Part shown: in pieces, positions 1-11,580 of the stretch
Position numbering within the stretch: the first letter of the stretch is position 1
Layout: the number at the start of each line of letters is the position of its first letter
Assembly: GCA_037974665.1 (NCBI GenBank)
Contig: CM075768.1
Location: forward strand, 66,615,816 to 66,679,815
Source of the DNA: Ehretia macrophylla
Taxonomy: Eukaryota > Streptophyta > Magnoliopsida > Boraginales > Ehretiaceae
DNA: 64,000 nucleotides
Reading direction: 5' to 3'
The notes under the pieces: model-generated
What the model was told of the DNA's origin: nothing
What the model saw: only the letters and a program-made list of their open reading frames with translations
Database searches by the model: none
Made by a program: the position numbers and the translations under genes

Positions 1-78
1 AACTTCGAAGTTAACCGTGCTTGGGCGAGAGTAGTACTAGGATGGGTGACCCCTTGGGAAGTCCTCGTGTTGTACCCC
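1..78 (+). rRNA. 5S rRNA: 5S rRNA copy 1, cut by the window start
   Basis: Only gene positions 42-119 lie in the window. Differences from the window consensus: C46T, G56C, C95T, C114T. The C box is intact. Confidence 0.93.
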
Positions 79-548
79 CCTTTTCAATTTCTTTTCCTCC
101 GGTTTGGGTTGCCAAGATATTTTATCAACCACATTTCGATTATCGAATCCCACGGCACTGTGGCAAGGCAACTTCCATTCACGTGGAGGCTGGGCCAGCA
201 AACCGAGGGAGTAAGGCTTGTGACCAGGTCTCCTTCGCTCCGGTGCCCATAACTTTTGATTCGTAAGGAGTTACGCGGCGTACTGCATACCGTTGGAAAG
301 CTCTCCGAGAGCTCTACGACGGGGACAGCTAATTTTTAGCATTGCAATTTTTGGAGCCCAAAATTGAACGTTTTCATCAGTTTCGGGCCACTTTTCTAAT
401 TTAGCCCTATTTTTCCGTCCCGGATCGTACGTCATGAGCATTTAAAAGGACGACAACCTTACTCCCAGGACATTAGAGGACACTACATTGCATCGATATC
501 TCGTCTTGCGAGGATGCTGGGTTATTGAAGCGGATGAGTTGTTGTTAA

Positions 549-572
549 GCCCATTGGGCCTTCTGAATGGGC
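549..572. other. conserved hairpin upstream of each 5S gene (example, copy 2)
   Basis: GCCCATT and AATGGGC form a 7-bp stem with a 10-nt loop (GGGCCTTCTG) at -86 to -63. The same hairpin precedes nearly every copy. In P2-flanking units the loop often reads GCGCGTTCTG while the stem is retained. Role unknown. It lies outside the known plant 5S promoter elements. Confidence 0.6.
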
Positions 573-603
573 TATCTCTCTATGCTGGAACTGTGAACCG
601 TTA

Positions 604-634
604 ACACATAAAGGAATTGTGCCCTCAACATGAT
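604..634 (+). promoter_or_regulatory. upstream 5S promoter, common type P1 (example, copy 2)
   Basis: ACATAAAGG with ATAAA at -27 to -23, GC at -14/-13 and a pyrimidine (here T, usually C) at -1. These match the elements known upstream of plant 5S genes: a TATA-like box near -28, GC near -12, and C at -1. The proximal part reads GTGCCCTCAACATGAY. Most copies from 2 to 72 have this form or a near variant. Confidence 0.85.
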
Positions 635-753
635 GGGTGCGATAATACCAGCACTAATGCTCCGAATCCCATCAGAAATCCGAAGTTAAGCGTGCTTGGG
701 CGAGACTAGTACTAGGATGGGTGACCCCTGGGGAAGTCCTCGTGTTGCACCCC
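635..753 (+). rRNA. 5S rRNA: 5S rRNA copy 2
   Basis: Differences: C10A, A27T, G31A, C44A, G72C, C95T, T96G. The A box is intact. G72C at the IE edge is a marker shared with many copies that read GACTAGTACTAGG. Confidence 0.95.
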
Positions 754-755
754 CC

Positions 756-770
756 TTTTCAATTTTTTTT
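756..770 (+). terminator. Pol III terminator (example, copy 2)
   Basis: A TTTT run two bases past gene position 119, then CAA and an 8-T run. Nearly every copy has the same layout, TTTTCAATTTTTTTT. The first run should stop Pol III and the second acts as a backup. Confidence 0.9.
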
Positions 771-974
771 CCTCCGGTTAGGGTTGTCAAGATACTTTAT
801 CCACCACATTTCTATTATCGAATCCCACGGCACCTTGGGCAAGACAACTTCGCTTCACGTGGAGGCTGGGCTCACAAACCGAGGGCGTAGGGCTTGTGAC
901 CAACTCTCCGTCGCTCTGGTGCCCATAGCTTTGGATCCGTAAAGAGTTACGCGGAGCACGGTATACCGTTGGAA

Positions 975-989
975 AGCTCTCCGAGAGCT
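975..989. other. spacer palindrome AGCTCTC-C-GAGAGCT (example)
   Basis: A perfect 7-bp inverted repeat with a one-base centre, about +341 from the gene start. It is kept in most units. Direct repeats of AGCTCT inside it appear to have mediated the 10-11 bp deletions in units 74 and 84, with a similar loss in unit 62. Confidence 0.7.
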
Positions 990-1311
990 CTACGACAAGG
1001 GCAGTTAGCTTGCTAGTTGTGCCCTTTTTGGAGCTCAAAATCGAATGTTTTCATCAGTTTCGGGCCACTTTTCTGATTTAGCTGTGTTTTTCAGTCCCGG
1101 ATCGTACGTCGTGAGCATTTAAATGGACGACAACCTTACTAACAGGAAATTAGAGGACCCTACAATGCGTCGATATCTCGTCTTGCGAGGATGTTGCGTT
1201 GTTGTAGCAGATGGGTTGTCATTAAGCCCATTGGGCCATCTGAATGGGCTATCTCTTTAGGCTGGAACTGTGGACCATTAACACATAAAGGAATTGTGCC
1301 GTCAACATGTC

Positions 1312-1430
1312 GGGTGTGATCATACCAATACTAATGCACCGGATCCCATCAGAACTCCGAAGTTAAGCGTGCTTAGGCGTGAGTAGTATTAGGATGGGTG
1401 ACCCCCTGGGAAGTCCTCGTGTTGCACCCA
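1312..1430 (+). rRNA. 5S rRNA: 5S rRNA copy 3
   Basis: Differences: C6T, G17A, C18T, G64A, A69T, C78T, C119A. The same seven occur in copy 7. The upstream region reads GCCGTCAACATGT. Confidence 0.95.
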
Positions 1431-1989
1431 CCTTTTCAATTTTTTTTCCTCCAGTTAGGGTTGCCAAGATACTTTATCCACCACATTTCTATTATCGAAA
1501 CCCACTGCACCTTGGGCAAGACAACTTCGCTTCACGTGGAGGCTGGGCCAGCAAACCGACGGCTTAGGGCTTATGACCAGGTCTCCTTCGCTCCGGTGCC
1601 CATAACAATTGATACATAAGAAGTTACGCGGTGCACAGCATACCGTTGGAAAGCACTTTGAGAGCTCTACGATGGGGGCAACCTGCTTGCTCGATATGCC
1701 CTTTTTTAGAGCCCAAAATCGAATGTTTTTGTCAGTTTCGTGCCACTTTTCTTTTTTAGTTCTATTTTTTCATCCTGGATCGTACGTCGTGAGCTGTTAA
1801 AAGGACGACAACCTTACTCATGGGACATTATAGGGCCCTACAACGCGTCGATATCTCGTCTTGCGAGGATGCTGGGTTATTGAAGCGGATGGGTTGTCGT
1901 TAAGCACATTGCACCTTCTGAATGGGCCATCTCTCTAGGCTAGGACTGTGAACCGTTAACACATAAAGGAATTGTGCCCTCATCATGAC

Positions 1990-2108
1990 GGGTGCGATCA
2001 TACCAGCACCAATGCACTGGATCCCATCAGAACTCCGAAGTTAACCGTGCTTGGGCGAGACTTGCACTAGGATGGGTGGCCCCCTGGGAAGTCCTCGTGT
2101 TGCACCTC
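1990..2108 (+). rRNA. 5S rRNA: 5S rRNA copy 4
   Basis: Differences: T21C, C29T, G56C, G72C, A74T, T76C, A90G, C118T. Five of these recur in copy 8. A90G falls in the C box. Confidence 0.95.
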
Positions 2109-2665
2109 CTTTTTCAATTTTTTTCCTCCGGTTATGGTTGCCAAGATACTTTATCCACCACATTTCTATTATCGAATCCCACGGCACCTTGGGCAAGACA
2201 ACTTCGGTTCCCGTGGAGGCTGGGCCAGCAAACCGAGGGCGTAGGACTTGTGACCAACTCTCCGTCGCTCCGATGCCCATAACTTTGGATCTTTAAGGAG
2301 TTACGCGGCGCACAGCATACTGTTGGAAAGCTCTCCGAGAGCTCTACGACGGGGACAGCTAGTTTGCTAGCATTGCCCTTTTTGGAGCCCAAAATCAAAC
2401 GTTTTAATCATTTTCGGGCCACTTTTCTAATTTAGCTCTATTTTTCCGTCCCGGATCGCACGTCGTGAGCATTTAAAAGGACGACAAACTTACTCCCAGG
2501 ACATTAGCGGACCCTATAACGCGTCGATATCTCGTCATGCGAGGTTGCTGGGTTGTTGAAGCGGATGGGTTGTCGTTAAGCCCATTAGGCCTTCTGAATG
2601 GGCTATCTCTCTAGGGTGGAACTGTGAACCGTTAACACATAAAGGACTTGTGCCCTCAACATGAT

Positions 2666-2784
2666 GGGCGGGATCATACGAGCACTAATGCCCCGGATCC
2701 CATCAGAACTCCGAAGTTAAGCATGCTTGGGCGAGTGTAGTACTAGGATGGGTGACCCCCTGGGAAGTCCTCGTGTTACACCCC
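2666..2784 (+). rRNA. 5S rRNA: 5S rRNA copy 5
   Basis: Differences: T4C, C6G, C15G, A27C, G58A, A71T, G113A. G113A and C6G both fall in the terminal helix, which pairs 1-6 with 113-118. Confidence 0.94.
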
Positions 2785-3342
2785 CCTTTTCAATTTCTTT
2801 TCCTCCGGTTAGGGTTGCCAAGATAATTTATCCACCATATTTCTATTATCAAATCCCACGGTACCTTGGGCAAGACAACTTCACTTCACGTGGATGTTGG
2901 GCCAGCAAACCGAGGGCATAGGACTTGTGACCAACTCTCCGTCGCTCCGATGCCCATAACTTTGGATCCGTAAGGAGTTACGCGGCGCACAGCATACTGT
3001 TGGAAAGCTCTCCAAGAGCTCTACGACGGGGACAGCTAGTTTGCTAGCATTGCCCTTTTTGGAGCCCAAAATCAAACGTTTTCATCATTTTCGGGCCACT
3101 TTTCTAATTTAGCTCTATTTTTCCGTCCCGGATCGTACGTCATGAGCATTTAAAAGGACGACAACCTTACTCCCAGGACATTAGCAGACCCTACAACGCG
3201 TCGATATCTCATCATGCGAGGATGCTGGGTCGTTGAAGCTAATGGGTTGTCGTTAAGCCCATTGGGCCTTCTAAATGGGCTATCTCTCTATGCTGGAACT
3301 GTGAACCGTTAACACATAAAGGAATTGTGCCCTCAACATGAT

Positions 3343-3461
3343 GGGTGCGATCATACCAGCACTAATGCCCCGAATCCCATCAGAACTTCGAAGTTAAGCG
3401 TGCTTGGGCGAGACTAGTACTAGGATGGGTGACCCCCTGGGAAGTCCTCGTGTTGCACCCC
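3343..3461 (+). rRNA. 5S rRNA: 5S rRNA copy 6
   Basis: Differences: A27C, G31A, C46T, G72C. One of the better preserved copies. The T run begins directly after GCACCCC, without the usual extra C residues. Confidence 0.96.
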
Positions 3462-4017
3462 TTTTCAACTTTTTTTCCACCGGTTAGGGTTGTCAAGATA
3501 CTTTATCCACCACATTTCTATTATCGAATCCCACGGCACCTTGGGCAAGACAACTTCGCTTCATGTAGAGGCTGGGTCCACAAACCGAGGGCGTAGGGTT
3601 AGTGACCAGGTCTCCGTCGCTCCGGTGCCCATAACTTTTTATCCGTAAGGAGTTACGCGGCGCACAGCATACCGTTGGAAAGCTCTCCGAGAGCTCTACG
3701 ACAAGGGCAGTTAGCTTGCTAGTTGTGCCCTTTTTGGAGCTCAAAATCGAATGTTTTCATCAGTTTTGGGCCACTTTTCTGATTTAGTTGTGTTTTTCAG
3801 TCCCGGATCGTACGTCGTGAGCATTTAAATGGACGACAACCTTACTCACAGGAAATTAGAGGACCCTACAATGCGTCGATATCTCATCTTGCGAGGATGT
3901 TGCGTTGTTGTAGCAGATGGGTTGTCATTAAGCCCATTGGGCCATCTGAATGGGCTATCTCTTTAGGCTGGAACTGTGGACCGTTAACACATAAAGGAAT
4001 TGTGCCGTCAACATGTC

Positions 4018-4136
4018 GGGTGTGATCATACCAATACTAATGCACCGGATCCCATCAGAACTCCGAAGTTAAGCGTGCTTAGGCGTGAGTAGTATTAGGA
4101 TGGGTGACCCCCTGGGAAGTCCTCGTGTTGCACCCA
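4018..4136 (+). rRNA. 5S rRNA: 5S rRNA copy 7
   Basis: Differences: C6T, G17A, C18T, G64A, A69T, C78T, C119A, identical to copy 3 in the gene body. Confidence 0.95.
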
Positions 4137-4694
4137 CCTTTTCAATTTTTTTCCTCCGGTTAGGGTTACCAAGATACTTTATCCACCACATTTCTATTAT
4201 CGAATCCCACTGCACCTTGGGCAAGACAACTTCGCTTCACGTGGAGGCTGGGCCAGCAAACCGACCGCGTAGGGCTTGTGACCAGGGCTCCTTCCCTCTG
4301 GTGCCCATAACAATTGAGTCATAAGAAGTTACGCGGGGGACAGCATACCGTTGGAAAGCACTTTGAGAGCTCTACGATGGGGGCAACCTGCTTGCTCGAT
4401 ATGCCCTTTTTTGGAGCCCAAAATCGAATGTTTTCGTCAGTTTCGTGCCACTTTTCTTTTTTAGTTCTATTTTTTCATCTTGTATCGTACCGCGGGAGCT
4501 GTAAAAAGGACGACAAGCTTACTTCCGGGACATTATAGGGCCCTACAACGCGTCAATATCTCGTCTTGCGAGGATGCTGGGCTATTGAAGCGGATGGGTT
4601 GTCGTTAAGCACATTGCACCTTCTGAATGGGCCATCTCTCTAGGCTAGGACTGTGAACCGTTAACACATAAAGGAATTGTGCCCTCATCATGAC

Positions 4695-4813
4695 GGGAGC
4701 GATCATACTAGCACTAATGCACCGGATCCCATCAGAACTCCGAAGTTAACCGTGCTTGGGCGAGACTTGCACTAGGATGGGTGGCCCCCTGGGAAGTCCT
4801 CGTGTTGCACCCC
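4695..4813 (+). rRNA. 5S rRNA: 5S rRNA copy 8
   Basis: Differences: T4A, C15T, G56C, G72C, A74T, T76C, A90G. Sister of copy 4. Confidence 0.95.
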
Positions 4814-5370
4814 CTTTTTCAATTTTTTTCCTCCGGTTATGGTTGCCAAGATACTTTATCCACCACATTTCTATTATCGAATCCCACGGCACCTTGGGCA
4901 AGACAACTTCGGTTCCCGTGGAGGCTGGGCCAGCAAACCGAGGGCGTAGGACTTGTGACCAACTCTCCGTCGCTCCGATGCCCATAACTTTGGATCCGTA
5001 AGGAGTTACGCAGCGCACAACATACTGTTGGAAAGCTCTCCGAGAGCTCTACGACGGGGACAGCTAGTTTGCTAGCATTGCCCTTTTTGGAGCCCAAAAT
5101 CAAACGTTTTCATCATTTTCGGGCCACTTTTCTAATTTAGCTGTATTTTTCCGTCCTGGATCGTACGTCGTGAGTATTTAAAAGGATGACAACCTTACTC
5201 CCAGGACATTAGCGGACCCTACAACGCGTCGATATCTCGTCATGCGAGGTTGCTGGATTGTTGAAGCGGATGGGTTGTCGTTAAGCCCATTGGGCCTTCT
5301 GAATGGGCTATCTCTCTAGGCTGGAACTGTGAACCGTTAACACATAAAGGACTTGTGCCCTCAACATGAT

Positions 5371-5489
5371 GGGTGCGATCATACCAGCACTAATGCTCCG
5401 GATCCCATCAGAACTAACAAGTTAAGCGTGCTTGGGCGAGAGTAGTCTCAGGATGGGTGACCCCCTGGGTAGTCCTCGTGTTGCACTCC
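5371..5489 (+). rRNA. 5S rRNA: 5S rRNA copy 9
   Basis: Differences: A27T, C46A, C47A, G48C, A77C, C78T, T79C, A100T, C117T. The three-base change at 46-48 just before the A box is unique to this copy. Confidence 0.94.
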
Positions 5490-6045
5490 CCTTTTCAATT
5501 TTTTTTCCTCCGGTTAGGGTTGCCAAGATACTTTATCCACCACATTTCTATTATCGAATCCCACGGCACCTTGGGCAAGACAACTTCACTTCACGTGGAG
5601 GTTGGGCCAGCAAACCGAGGGCATAGGGCTTGTGACCACGTCTCCATCGCTCTGGTGCCCATAACTTTTGATCCGTAAGGAGTTACGCAGTGCACAACAT
5701 ACCGTTGGAAAGCTGTCCGAGAGCTCTACGACAGGGGAAACTAGCTTGCTCACTGTGCCCTTTTTGGAGCCCAAAATAGAACATTTTCATCAGTTTCGGG
5801 CCATTTTTTAATTTTGCTATGTTATTCCATCTCGTATCGTACGTCGTAAGCTGTTAAAAGGATGACAACCATACTCGCGGGACATTAGAGGACCCTACAA
5901 TGCGTCGATATCTCGTTTTACGAGGATGCTAGGTTGTTGAAGCAGATGGGTTGTCGTTAGGCCCATTGGCCTTCTTAATGGGCCATCTCTCTAGGTTGGG
6001 ATTGTGAACCGTTAACACATAAAGGAATTGTGCGATCAACATGAC

Positions 6046-6164
6046 GGGTGCTATCATACTAGCACTAATGCACCGGATCCCATCAGAACTCCGAAGTTAA
6101 GCGTGCCTGGGCGAGAGTGGTACTAGGATGGGTGACCCCCTGGGAAGTCCTCGTGCCGTACCCC
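6046..6164 (+). rRNA. 5S rRNA: 5S rRNA copy 10
   Basis: Differences: G7T, C15T, T62C, A74G, T111C, T112C, C114T. The promoter is the P2 type (GCGATCAAC). Confidence 0.94.
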
Positions 6165-6724
6165 CCCTTTTCAATTTTTGTCGCTCCGGTTAGCGTTGTC
6201 AAGATACTTTATCTACCATATTTCTATTATCGAATCGTACGACACCTTGGGCAAGAGAATTTTGCTTCACGTGGAGGCTGGGCCAGCAAATTGAGGGCGT
6301 AGGGCTTGTGACCAGGTCTCCTTCGCTCTGATGCCCATAACTTTTGATCCGTAAGGAGTTACGCGGCGCACAGCATACCGTTGGAAAGCTCTCCGAGAGC
6401 CCTACGACGGGGGCAGCAAACTTGCTCGCTATGCCATTTTTTGGAGACCAAAATTTAACATTTTCTTTAGTTTCGGGCCACTTTTCTTTTTTAGTTCTAT
6501 TTTTACGTCCCGGATCGTACATCGTGAGCTGTTAAAAGGAAGACAACCTTACTCACGGGACATTAGAGGGCCCTACAACGTGTCGATATCTCGTCTTCCG
6601 AGGATACTGGGTTGTTGAAGCGGATGGGTTGTCGTTAAGCCCATTGCGCGTTCTGAATGGGCCATCTCTCTAGGCTGGGACTGTGAACCGTAAACACATA
6701 AAGGAATTGTGCCCTCAACATGAC

Positions 6725-6843
6725 GGGTGTGATCATACCAGCACTAATGCACCGGATCCCATTAGAACTCCGAAGTTAAGCTTGCTTGGGCGAGACTAGT
6801 ACTAGGATAGGTGACCCCTTGGGAAGTCCTTGTGTTGCACCCC
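6725..6843 (+). rRNA. 5S rRNA: 5S rRNA copy 11
   Basis: Differences: C6T, C39T, G58T, G72C, G85A, C95T, C107T. The following spacer has GGTTATGGTTGCC, CTTTTTATTTG and GATATCACGTC, a second spacer type that recurs every few units. Confidence 0.95.
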
Positions 6844-7401
6844 CCTTTTCAATTTTTTTTCCTCCGGTTATGGTTGCCAAGATACTTTATCCACCACATT
6901 TCTATTATCGAATCCCACTGCACCTTGGGCCAGACAACTTCGCTTCAAGTTGAGGCTGGCCCCGCAAACCGAGAGCGTAGGGCTTGTGACCAGGTCTCCG
7001 TCGCTCCGGTGCCCATAGCTTTTTATTTGTAAGGAGTTATGCGGCGCACAACATACCGTTGGAAAGCACTTTGAGAGCTCAAGGACGGGGGCAGCTAGCA
7101 TGCTCGTTGTGCCCTTTTTGGAGCCCAAAATCGAACGTTTTAATCTGTTTCGGCCCATTTTTCAAATTTAGATCTGTTTTTCCATTCGGGATCGTAAGTC
7201 GTGAGCTGTTAAAAGGACGACAAACTTAAACGCGAGACATTAGACGGCCCTACAACGCGTCGATATCACGTCTTGTGCGGATACTGCGTTGTTGAAGAAG
7301 ATGGGTTGTTGTTAAGCCCATTGGGCCTTCTGAATGGGCCATCTCTCTAGGCTGAGACTGTGACCCGTTAACACATAAAGGAATTGTGCCCTCAACGTGA
7401 T

Positions 7402-7520
7402 GGGTGCGATCATACCAGCACTAATGCACCGGATCCCATCAAAACTCCGAAGTTAAACATGGTTGGGCGAGACAAGTACTAGGATGGGTAACCCACTGGG
7501 AAGTCCCCGTATTGCACCCC
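7402..7520 (+). rRNA. 5S rRNA: 5S rRNA copy 12
   Basis: Differences: G41A, G56A, G58A, C61G, G72C, T73A, G89A, C94A, T106C, G110A. Several fall in or next to the A and C boxes, so transcription is likely weakened. Confidence 0.93.
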
Positions 7521-7767
7521 TCTTTTCAATTTTTTTTTCCTCCGGTTAGGGTTGCTAAGATACTTTATCCACCACATTTCTAGTATCGAATCCCACGGCA
7601 CCTTGGGCAAGACAACTTGGCTTCACGTGGAGGCTAGGCCTACAAACCGAGGGCGTAGGGCTTGTGACCAGCTCTCTGTTGCTCCGGTGCCCATAACTTT
7701 GGATCCGTAAGGAGTTACGCGGCGCACAGCATACCGTTGGAAACCTCCCTGAGAGCTCTACGACGGG

Positions 7768-7791
7768 GGCAGCTAGCTTGCTAGCTATGCC
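7768..7791. other. spacer stem-loop, GCTAGC version
   Basis: GGCA-GCTAGC-TT-GCTAGC-TA-TGCC: a 6-bp inner stem and a 4-bp outer stem with a two-base bulge, about +367 from the gene start. Compare the GCCAGC/GCTGGC version at 15224 and the GCAAGC/GCTTGC version at 49843. Confidence 0.6.
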
Positions 7792-8079
7792 CTTTTTGGA
7801 GCTCAAAATCGAACATTTTCATCAGTTTCGGACCACTTTTCTAATTTAGCTCTGTTTTTCTGTCCCGGATCGTATGTCGTGAGCATTTAAAACGACGACA
7901 ACCTTACTCACAGGACATTAGAGGACCCTACAACGCGTCGATATCTCGTCTTGCGAGGATGCTGGGTTGTTGAAGCGGATGGGTTGTCGTTAAGCCCATT
8001 GGGCCTTCTAAATGGGCTATCTCTCTAGGCTGGAACTGTGAACCGTTAACACATAAAGGAATTGTGCCCTCAACATGAC

Positions 8080-8198
8080 GGGTGCGATCATACCAGAACT
8101 AATGCACCGGATCCCATCAGAACTCCGAAGTTAAGCGTGCTTGGTCTAGAGTAGTACTAGGATGGGTGACCCCCTGGGAAGTCCTCGTGTTGCACCCC
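8080..8198 (+). rRNA. 5S rRNA: 5S rRNA copy 13
   Basis: Differences: C18A, G66T, G68T. Otherwise at consensus. Both G changes sit at the end of the A box and in IE. Confidence 0.96.
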
Positions 8199-8756
8199 CA
8201 TTTCAATTTTTTTTCCAACAGTTTGGGTTGCCAAGATACTTTATCCACCACATTTCTATTATTGAATCCCACGGCACCCTGGGCAAGAGAACTTCCCTTC
8301 ACGTGGAGGCTGGGCCAGCAAACCGAGGGCGTAGGACTTGTGGCCAGGTCTCCTTCGCTCCGGTGCCCATAACTTTTGATCCGTAAGGAGTTACGCAGCG
8401 CACAGCATACCGTTGGAAAGCTTTTCGAGAGTTATACGACGGGGGCAGCTAGCTTGGACGCTGCGCCCTTTTTGGCGCCCAAAATCGAACGTTTTCATAT
8501 TTTTTCAGGCCACTTTTCTAATTTTGCTCTGTTATTCCGTCTCGTATCGTACGTCGTGAGCTGTTAAAAGGACAACAACCTTATTCGCAGGACATTAGAG
8601 GGCCCTACAATGCGTCGATATCTCGCCTTGCGAGGATGCTGGGTTGTTGAAGCCGATGGGTTGTCGTTAAGCCCATTGGGGCTTCTGAATGGGCCATCTC
8701 TCAAGGCTGGGACTGTGAACAGTTAATACATAAAGGAATTGTGCAGTCAACATGAC

Positions 8757-8876
8757 GGGTGCGATCATACCAGCACTAATGCACAGGATCCCATCAGAAC
8801 TCTGAAGTTAAGCGTGCTTGGGCGAGAGTAGTACTAGGATGGGTGACCCCCCTAGGATGTACTCGTGTTGCACCCC
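8757..8876 (+). rRNA. 5S rRNA: 5S rRNA copy 14, one-base insertion
   Basis: 120 nt. Differences: C29A, C47T, an extra C in the 91-95 C run, G97A, A101T, C104A. Upstream proximal region GCAGTCAAC. Confidence 0.92.
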
Positions 8877-9434
8877 CCTTTTAAATTTTTTTCCTCCGAT
8901 TTGGGTTGCCAAGATACTTTATCCACCACATTTCTATTATCGAATCCCATGGCAACTTGGGCAAGACAACTTCGCTTCACGTGGAGGCTGTGCCAGCAAA
9001 CCGAGGGCGTAGGGCTTGTAACCGGGTCTCTTTCGCTCCGGTGCCCATAACTTTTGATCCATAAGGAGTTACGCAGCACATAGCATACCGTTGGAAAGCT
9101 CTCTAAGAACCCTACGACAGGGGTAGCCAGCTTGCTCGCTATGCCCTTTTTTGGAGCCCAAAATTGAATGTTTTCTTCAGTTTCGGGCCACTTTTCTTTT
9201 TTAGCTCAGTTTTTCCGTCCCGGATCGTACGTCGTGAGTTGTTAAAAGGACAACATCCTTACTCACGGGACATTAGAGGGCCCCACAACGCGTCGATATC
9301 TCGTCTTGCGAGGATGCTGGGTTGTTGAAGCGGATGGGTTGTCGTTAAGCCCATTGCGCCTTCTGAATGGGCCATCTCTTTAGGCTGGGACTGTGAACCG
9401 TTAACACATAAAGGAATTGTGCCCTCAACATGAC

Positions 9435-9553
9435 GAGTGTGATCATACCAGCACTAATGCACCGGATCCTATTAGAACTCCGAAGTTAAGCTTGCTTTGG
9501 CGAGACTAGTACTAGGATGGGTGACCCCTTGGGAAGTCCTCGTGTTGCACCCC
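9435..9553 (+). rRNA. 5S rRNA: 5S rRNA copy 15
   Basis: Differences: G2A, C6T, C36T, C39T, G58T, G64T, G72C, C95T. Shares five with copy 11, four units earlier (2710 bp), and has the same spacer type. Confidence 0.95.
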
Positions 9554-10112
9554 TCTTTTCAATTTTTTTTTGTCCGGTTATGGTTGCCAAGATACTTTAT
9601 CCACCACATTTTTATTATCGAATCCCACTGCACCTTGGGCCAGACAACTTCGCTTCACGTTGAGACTGGGGCCCGCAAATCGAGGGCGTAGGGCTTGTGA
9701 CTAGGTCTCTGTCGCTCCGGTGCCCATAACTTTTTATTTGTAAGGCGGTACGCGGCACACAGCATACCATTGGAAAGCACTTCGAAAGCTCTACGACGGG
9801 GGCAGCTAGCTTCCTCGCTTTGCCCTTTTTGGAGACCAAAATCGAACGTTTTTATCTGTTTCGGGCCACTTTTCTAATTTAGCTCTGTTTTTCTGTTCCG
9901 GATCGTAAGTCGTGAGTTGTTAAAAGGACGACAAATTTGCTCGCGGGACATTAGAGGGCCCTACAACGCGTCGATACCACGTATTGTGAGGATACTGTGT
10001 TGTTGAAGTGGATGGGTTGTTGTTAATCCCATTGGGCCTTCTGAATTGGCCATCTCTCTAGGCTGGGACTATGAACCGTTAACACATAAAGGAATTGTAC
10101 GATCAACATGAC

Positions 10113-10231
10113 GGGTGCGATCATACCAGAACTAATGCACCGGATCCCATCAGAATTCCGATGTTAAGCGTGCTTGGGCGAGAGTAGTACTAGGATGGGT
10201 GAACCCCTGGGAAGTCCTCGTGTTGCACCCC
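10113..10231 (+). rRNA. 5S rRNA: 5S rRNA copy 16
   Basis: Differences: C18A, C44T, A50T, C91A. P2-type promoter (ACGATCAAC). Confidence 0.95.
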
Positions 10232-10789
10232 ACTTTTCAATTTTTTTTACTCCGGTTAGGCTTGCCAAGATGCTTTATCCACCACATTTCTATTATCAAA
10301 TCCCACGGCACCTTGGGAAAGACAACTTCGCTTCACGTGGAGGCTGGGCTAGCAAACCGAGGGCGTAGGGCTTGTGACCAGGTCTCCTTCGCTCCGGTGC
10401 CCTTAACTTTTGATCCGTAAGGAGTTACGCGGCGCACGGCATACCGTTGGAAAGCTCTCCGAGAGCTCTACGACGGGGGCAGCCAGCTTGCTCACTATGC
10501 CCTTTTTTGGAGCCCAAAATCGTACGTTTTCTTCAGTTTCGGGCCACTTTTCTTTTTTAGCTCTGTTTTTCCGTCCTGGATCGTACGTCGTGAGTTGTTA
10601 AAAGGACGCAACCTTACTCACGGGTCATTAGAGGGCCTTACAACGTGTCGATATCTCGTCCTGCGAGGATGCTGGGTTGTTGAAGCGGATGGGTTGTCGT
10701 TAAGCCCATTGCACCTTCTTAATGGACCATCTCTCTAGGCTGGGACTGTGAACCGTTAACACATAAAGGAATTGTGCCCTCAACATGAC

Positions 10790-10908
10790 GGGTGCGATCA
10801 TACCGGCACTAATGCACCAGATCCTATCAGAACTCCGAAGTTAAGAGTGCTTGGCGAGAGTAGTACTAGGATGGGTGACCCCCTCGGAAGTCCTCATGTT
10901 GCAACCCC
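10790..10908 (+). rRNA. 5S rRNA: 5S rRNA copy 17, compensating indels
   Basis: Net 119 nt, with one G lost from 64-66 (A box) and an extra A after 115. Also A16G, G30A, C36T, C57A, G97C, G108A. The A-box deletion probably harms TFIIIA binding. Confidence 0.92.
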
Positions 10909-11461
10909 TTTTTCAATTTTTTTTCTTCTGTTAGGGTTGCCAAGATACTTTATCCACCACAATTCTATTATCGAAATCCACGGCACCTTAGGCAAGACAA
11001 CTTCGCTTCACGTTGGGGCAGGGCCCGCAAACCGATGGCGTAGGGCTTGTGACCAGGTCTCCATCGCTTCGGTGCCCATAACTTTTAATCTGTAAGGAGT
11101 TACGCGGTGCACAACATACCGTTGCAAAGCACTTCGAGAGCTCTACGATGGGGGTAGCCAGCTTGCTCGCTGTGCCCTTTTTAGCGCCCAAAATCGAACG
11201 TTTTCATCAATTTCGGGCCACTTTTCTGATTTAGCATTGTTTTTTTGTTCTGGATCGTAAGTCATCAGCTGTTAAAAGGACGACAAACCTACTGGCGGGA
11301 CATTAGAGGGCCCTACAATGAGTCGATATCACGTCTTGCAAGGATGCTGCATTGTTGAATCGGATGGGTTGTTGTTAAGCCCATTGGGACTTTTGAATGG
11401 GCCCTCTTCTAGGTTGGGACTGTGAACCGTTAACACAAAGGAATTGTGCCCTCAACATGAT

Positions 11462-11580
11462 GGGTGCGATCATACCAACACTAATGCATCAGATCCCATC
11501 AGAACTCCGAAGTTAAGGGTGCTTGGGCGAGACTAGTACTAGGATGGGTGACCCACTGGGAAGTCCCCGTGTTGCACTCC
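11462..11580 (+). rRNA. 5S rRNA: 5S rRNA copy 18
   Basis: Differences: G17A, C28T, G30A, C57G, G72C, C94A, T106C, C117T. The upstream TATA-like region is two bases shorter (AACACAAAGG). Confidence 0.94.

Larger units (their letters stand above)
754..1311 (+). other. representative intergenic spacer (after copy 2)
   Basis: 558 bp with no gene. It contains the terminator (756-770), the palindrome at 975-989, a degenerate stem-loop around 1000-1024, a T-rich stretch around 1069-1095, a GTCGATATCTCGTCTTGCGAGG segment (1169-1190), the GCCCATT hairpin and the next promoter. Open frames of 64-83 codons cross it on both strands but recur only because the unit repeats. Confidence 0.85.
560..2700 (+). 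repeat. higher-order repeat, first copy (units 2-4)
   Basis: Three consecutive units that recur at 3268-5405, offset about 2706 bp (four units). Shared private markers are CTCTCTATGCTGGAACTG before copies 2 and 6, CATAACAATTGA and CAACCTGCTTGCTCGATATG after copies 3 and 7, GACTTGCACTAGG and GGGTGGCCCC in copies 4 and 8, and AAAGGACTTGTGCCC at the right end. Genes 3 and 7 carry the same seven substitutions. Confidence 0.9.
3268..5405 (+). repeat. higher-order repeat, second copy (units 6-8)
   Basis: Partner of 560-2700; see there for shared markers. The two copies have since gained private changes and are not identical. Confidence 0.9.
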
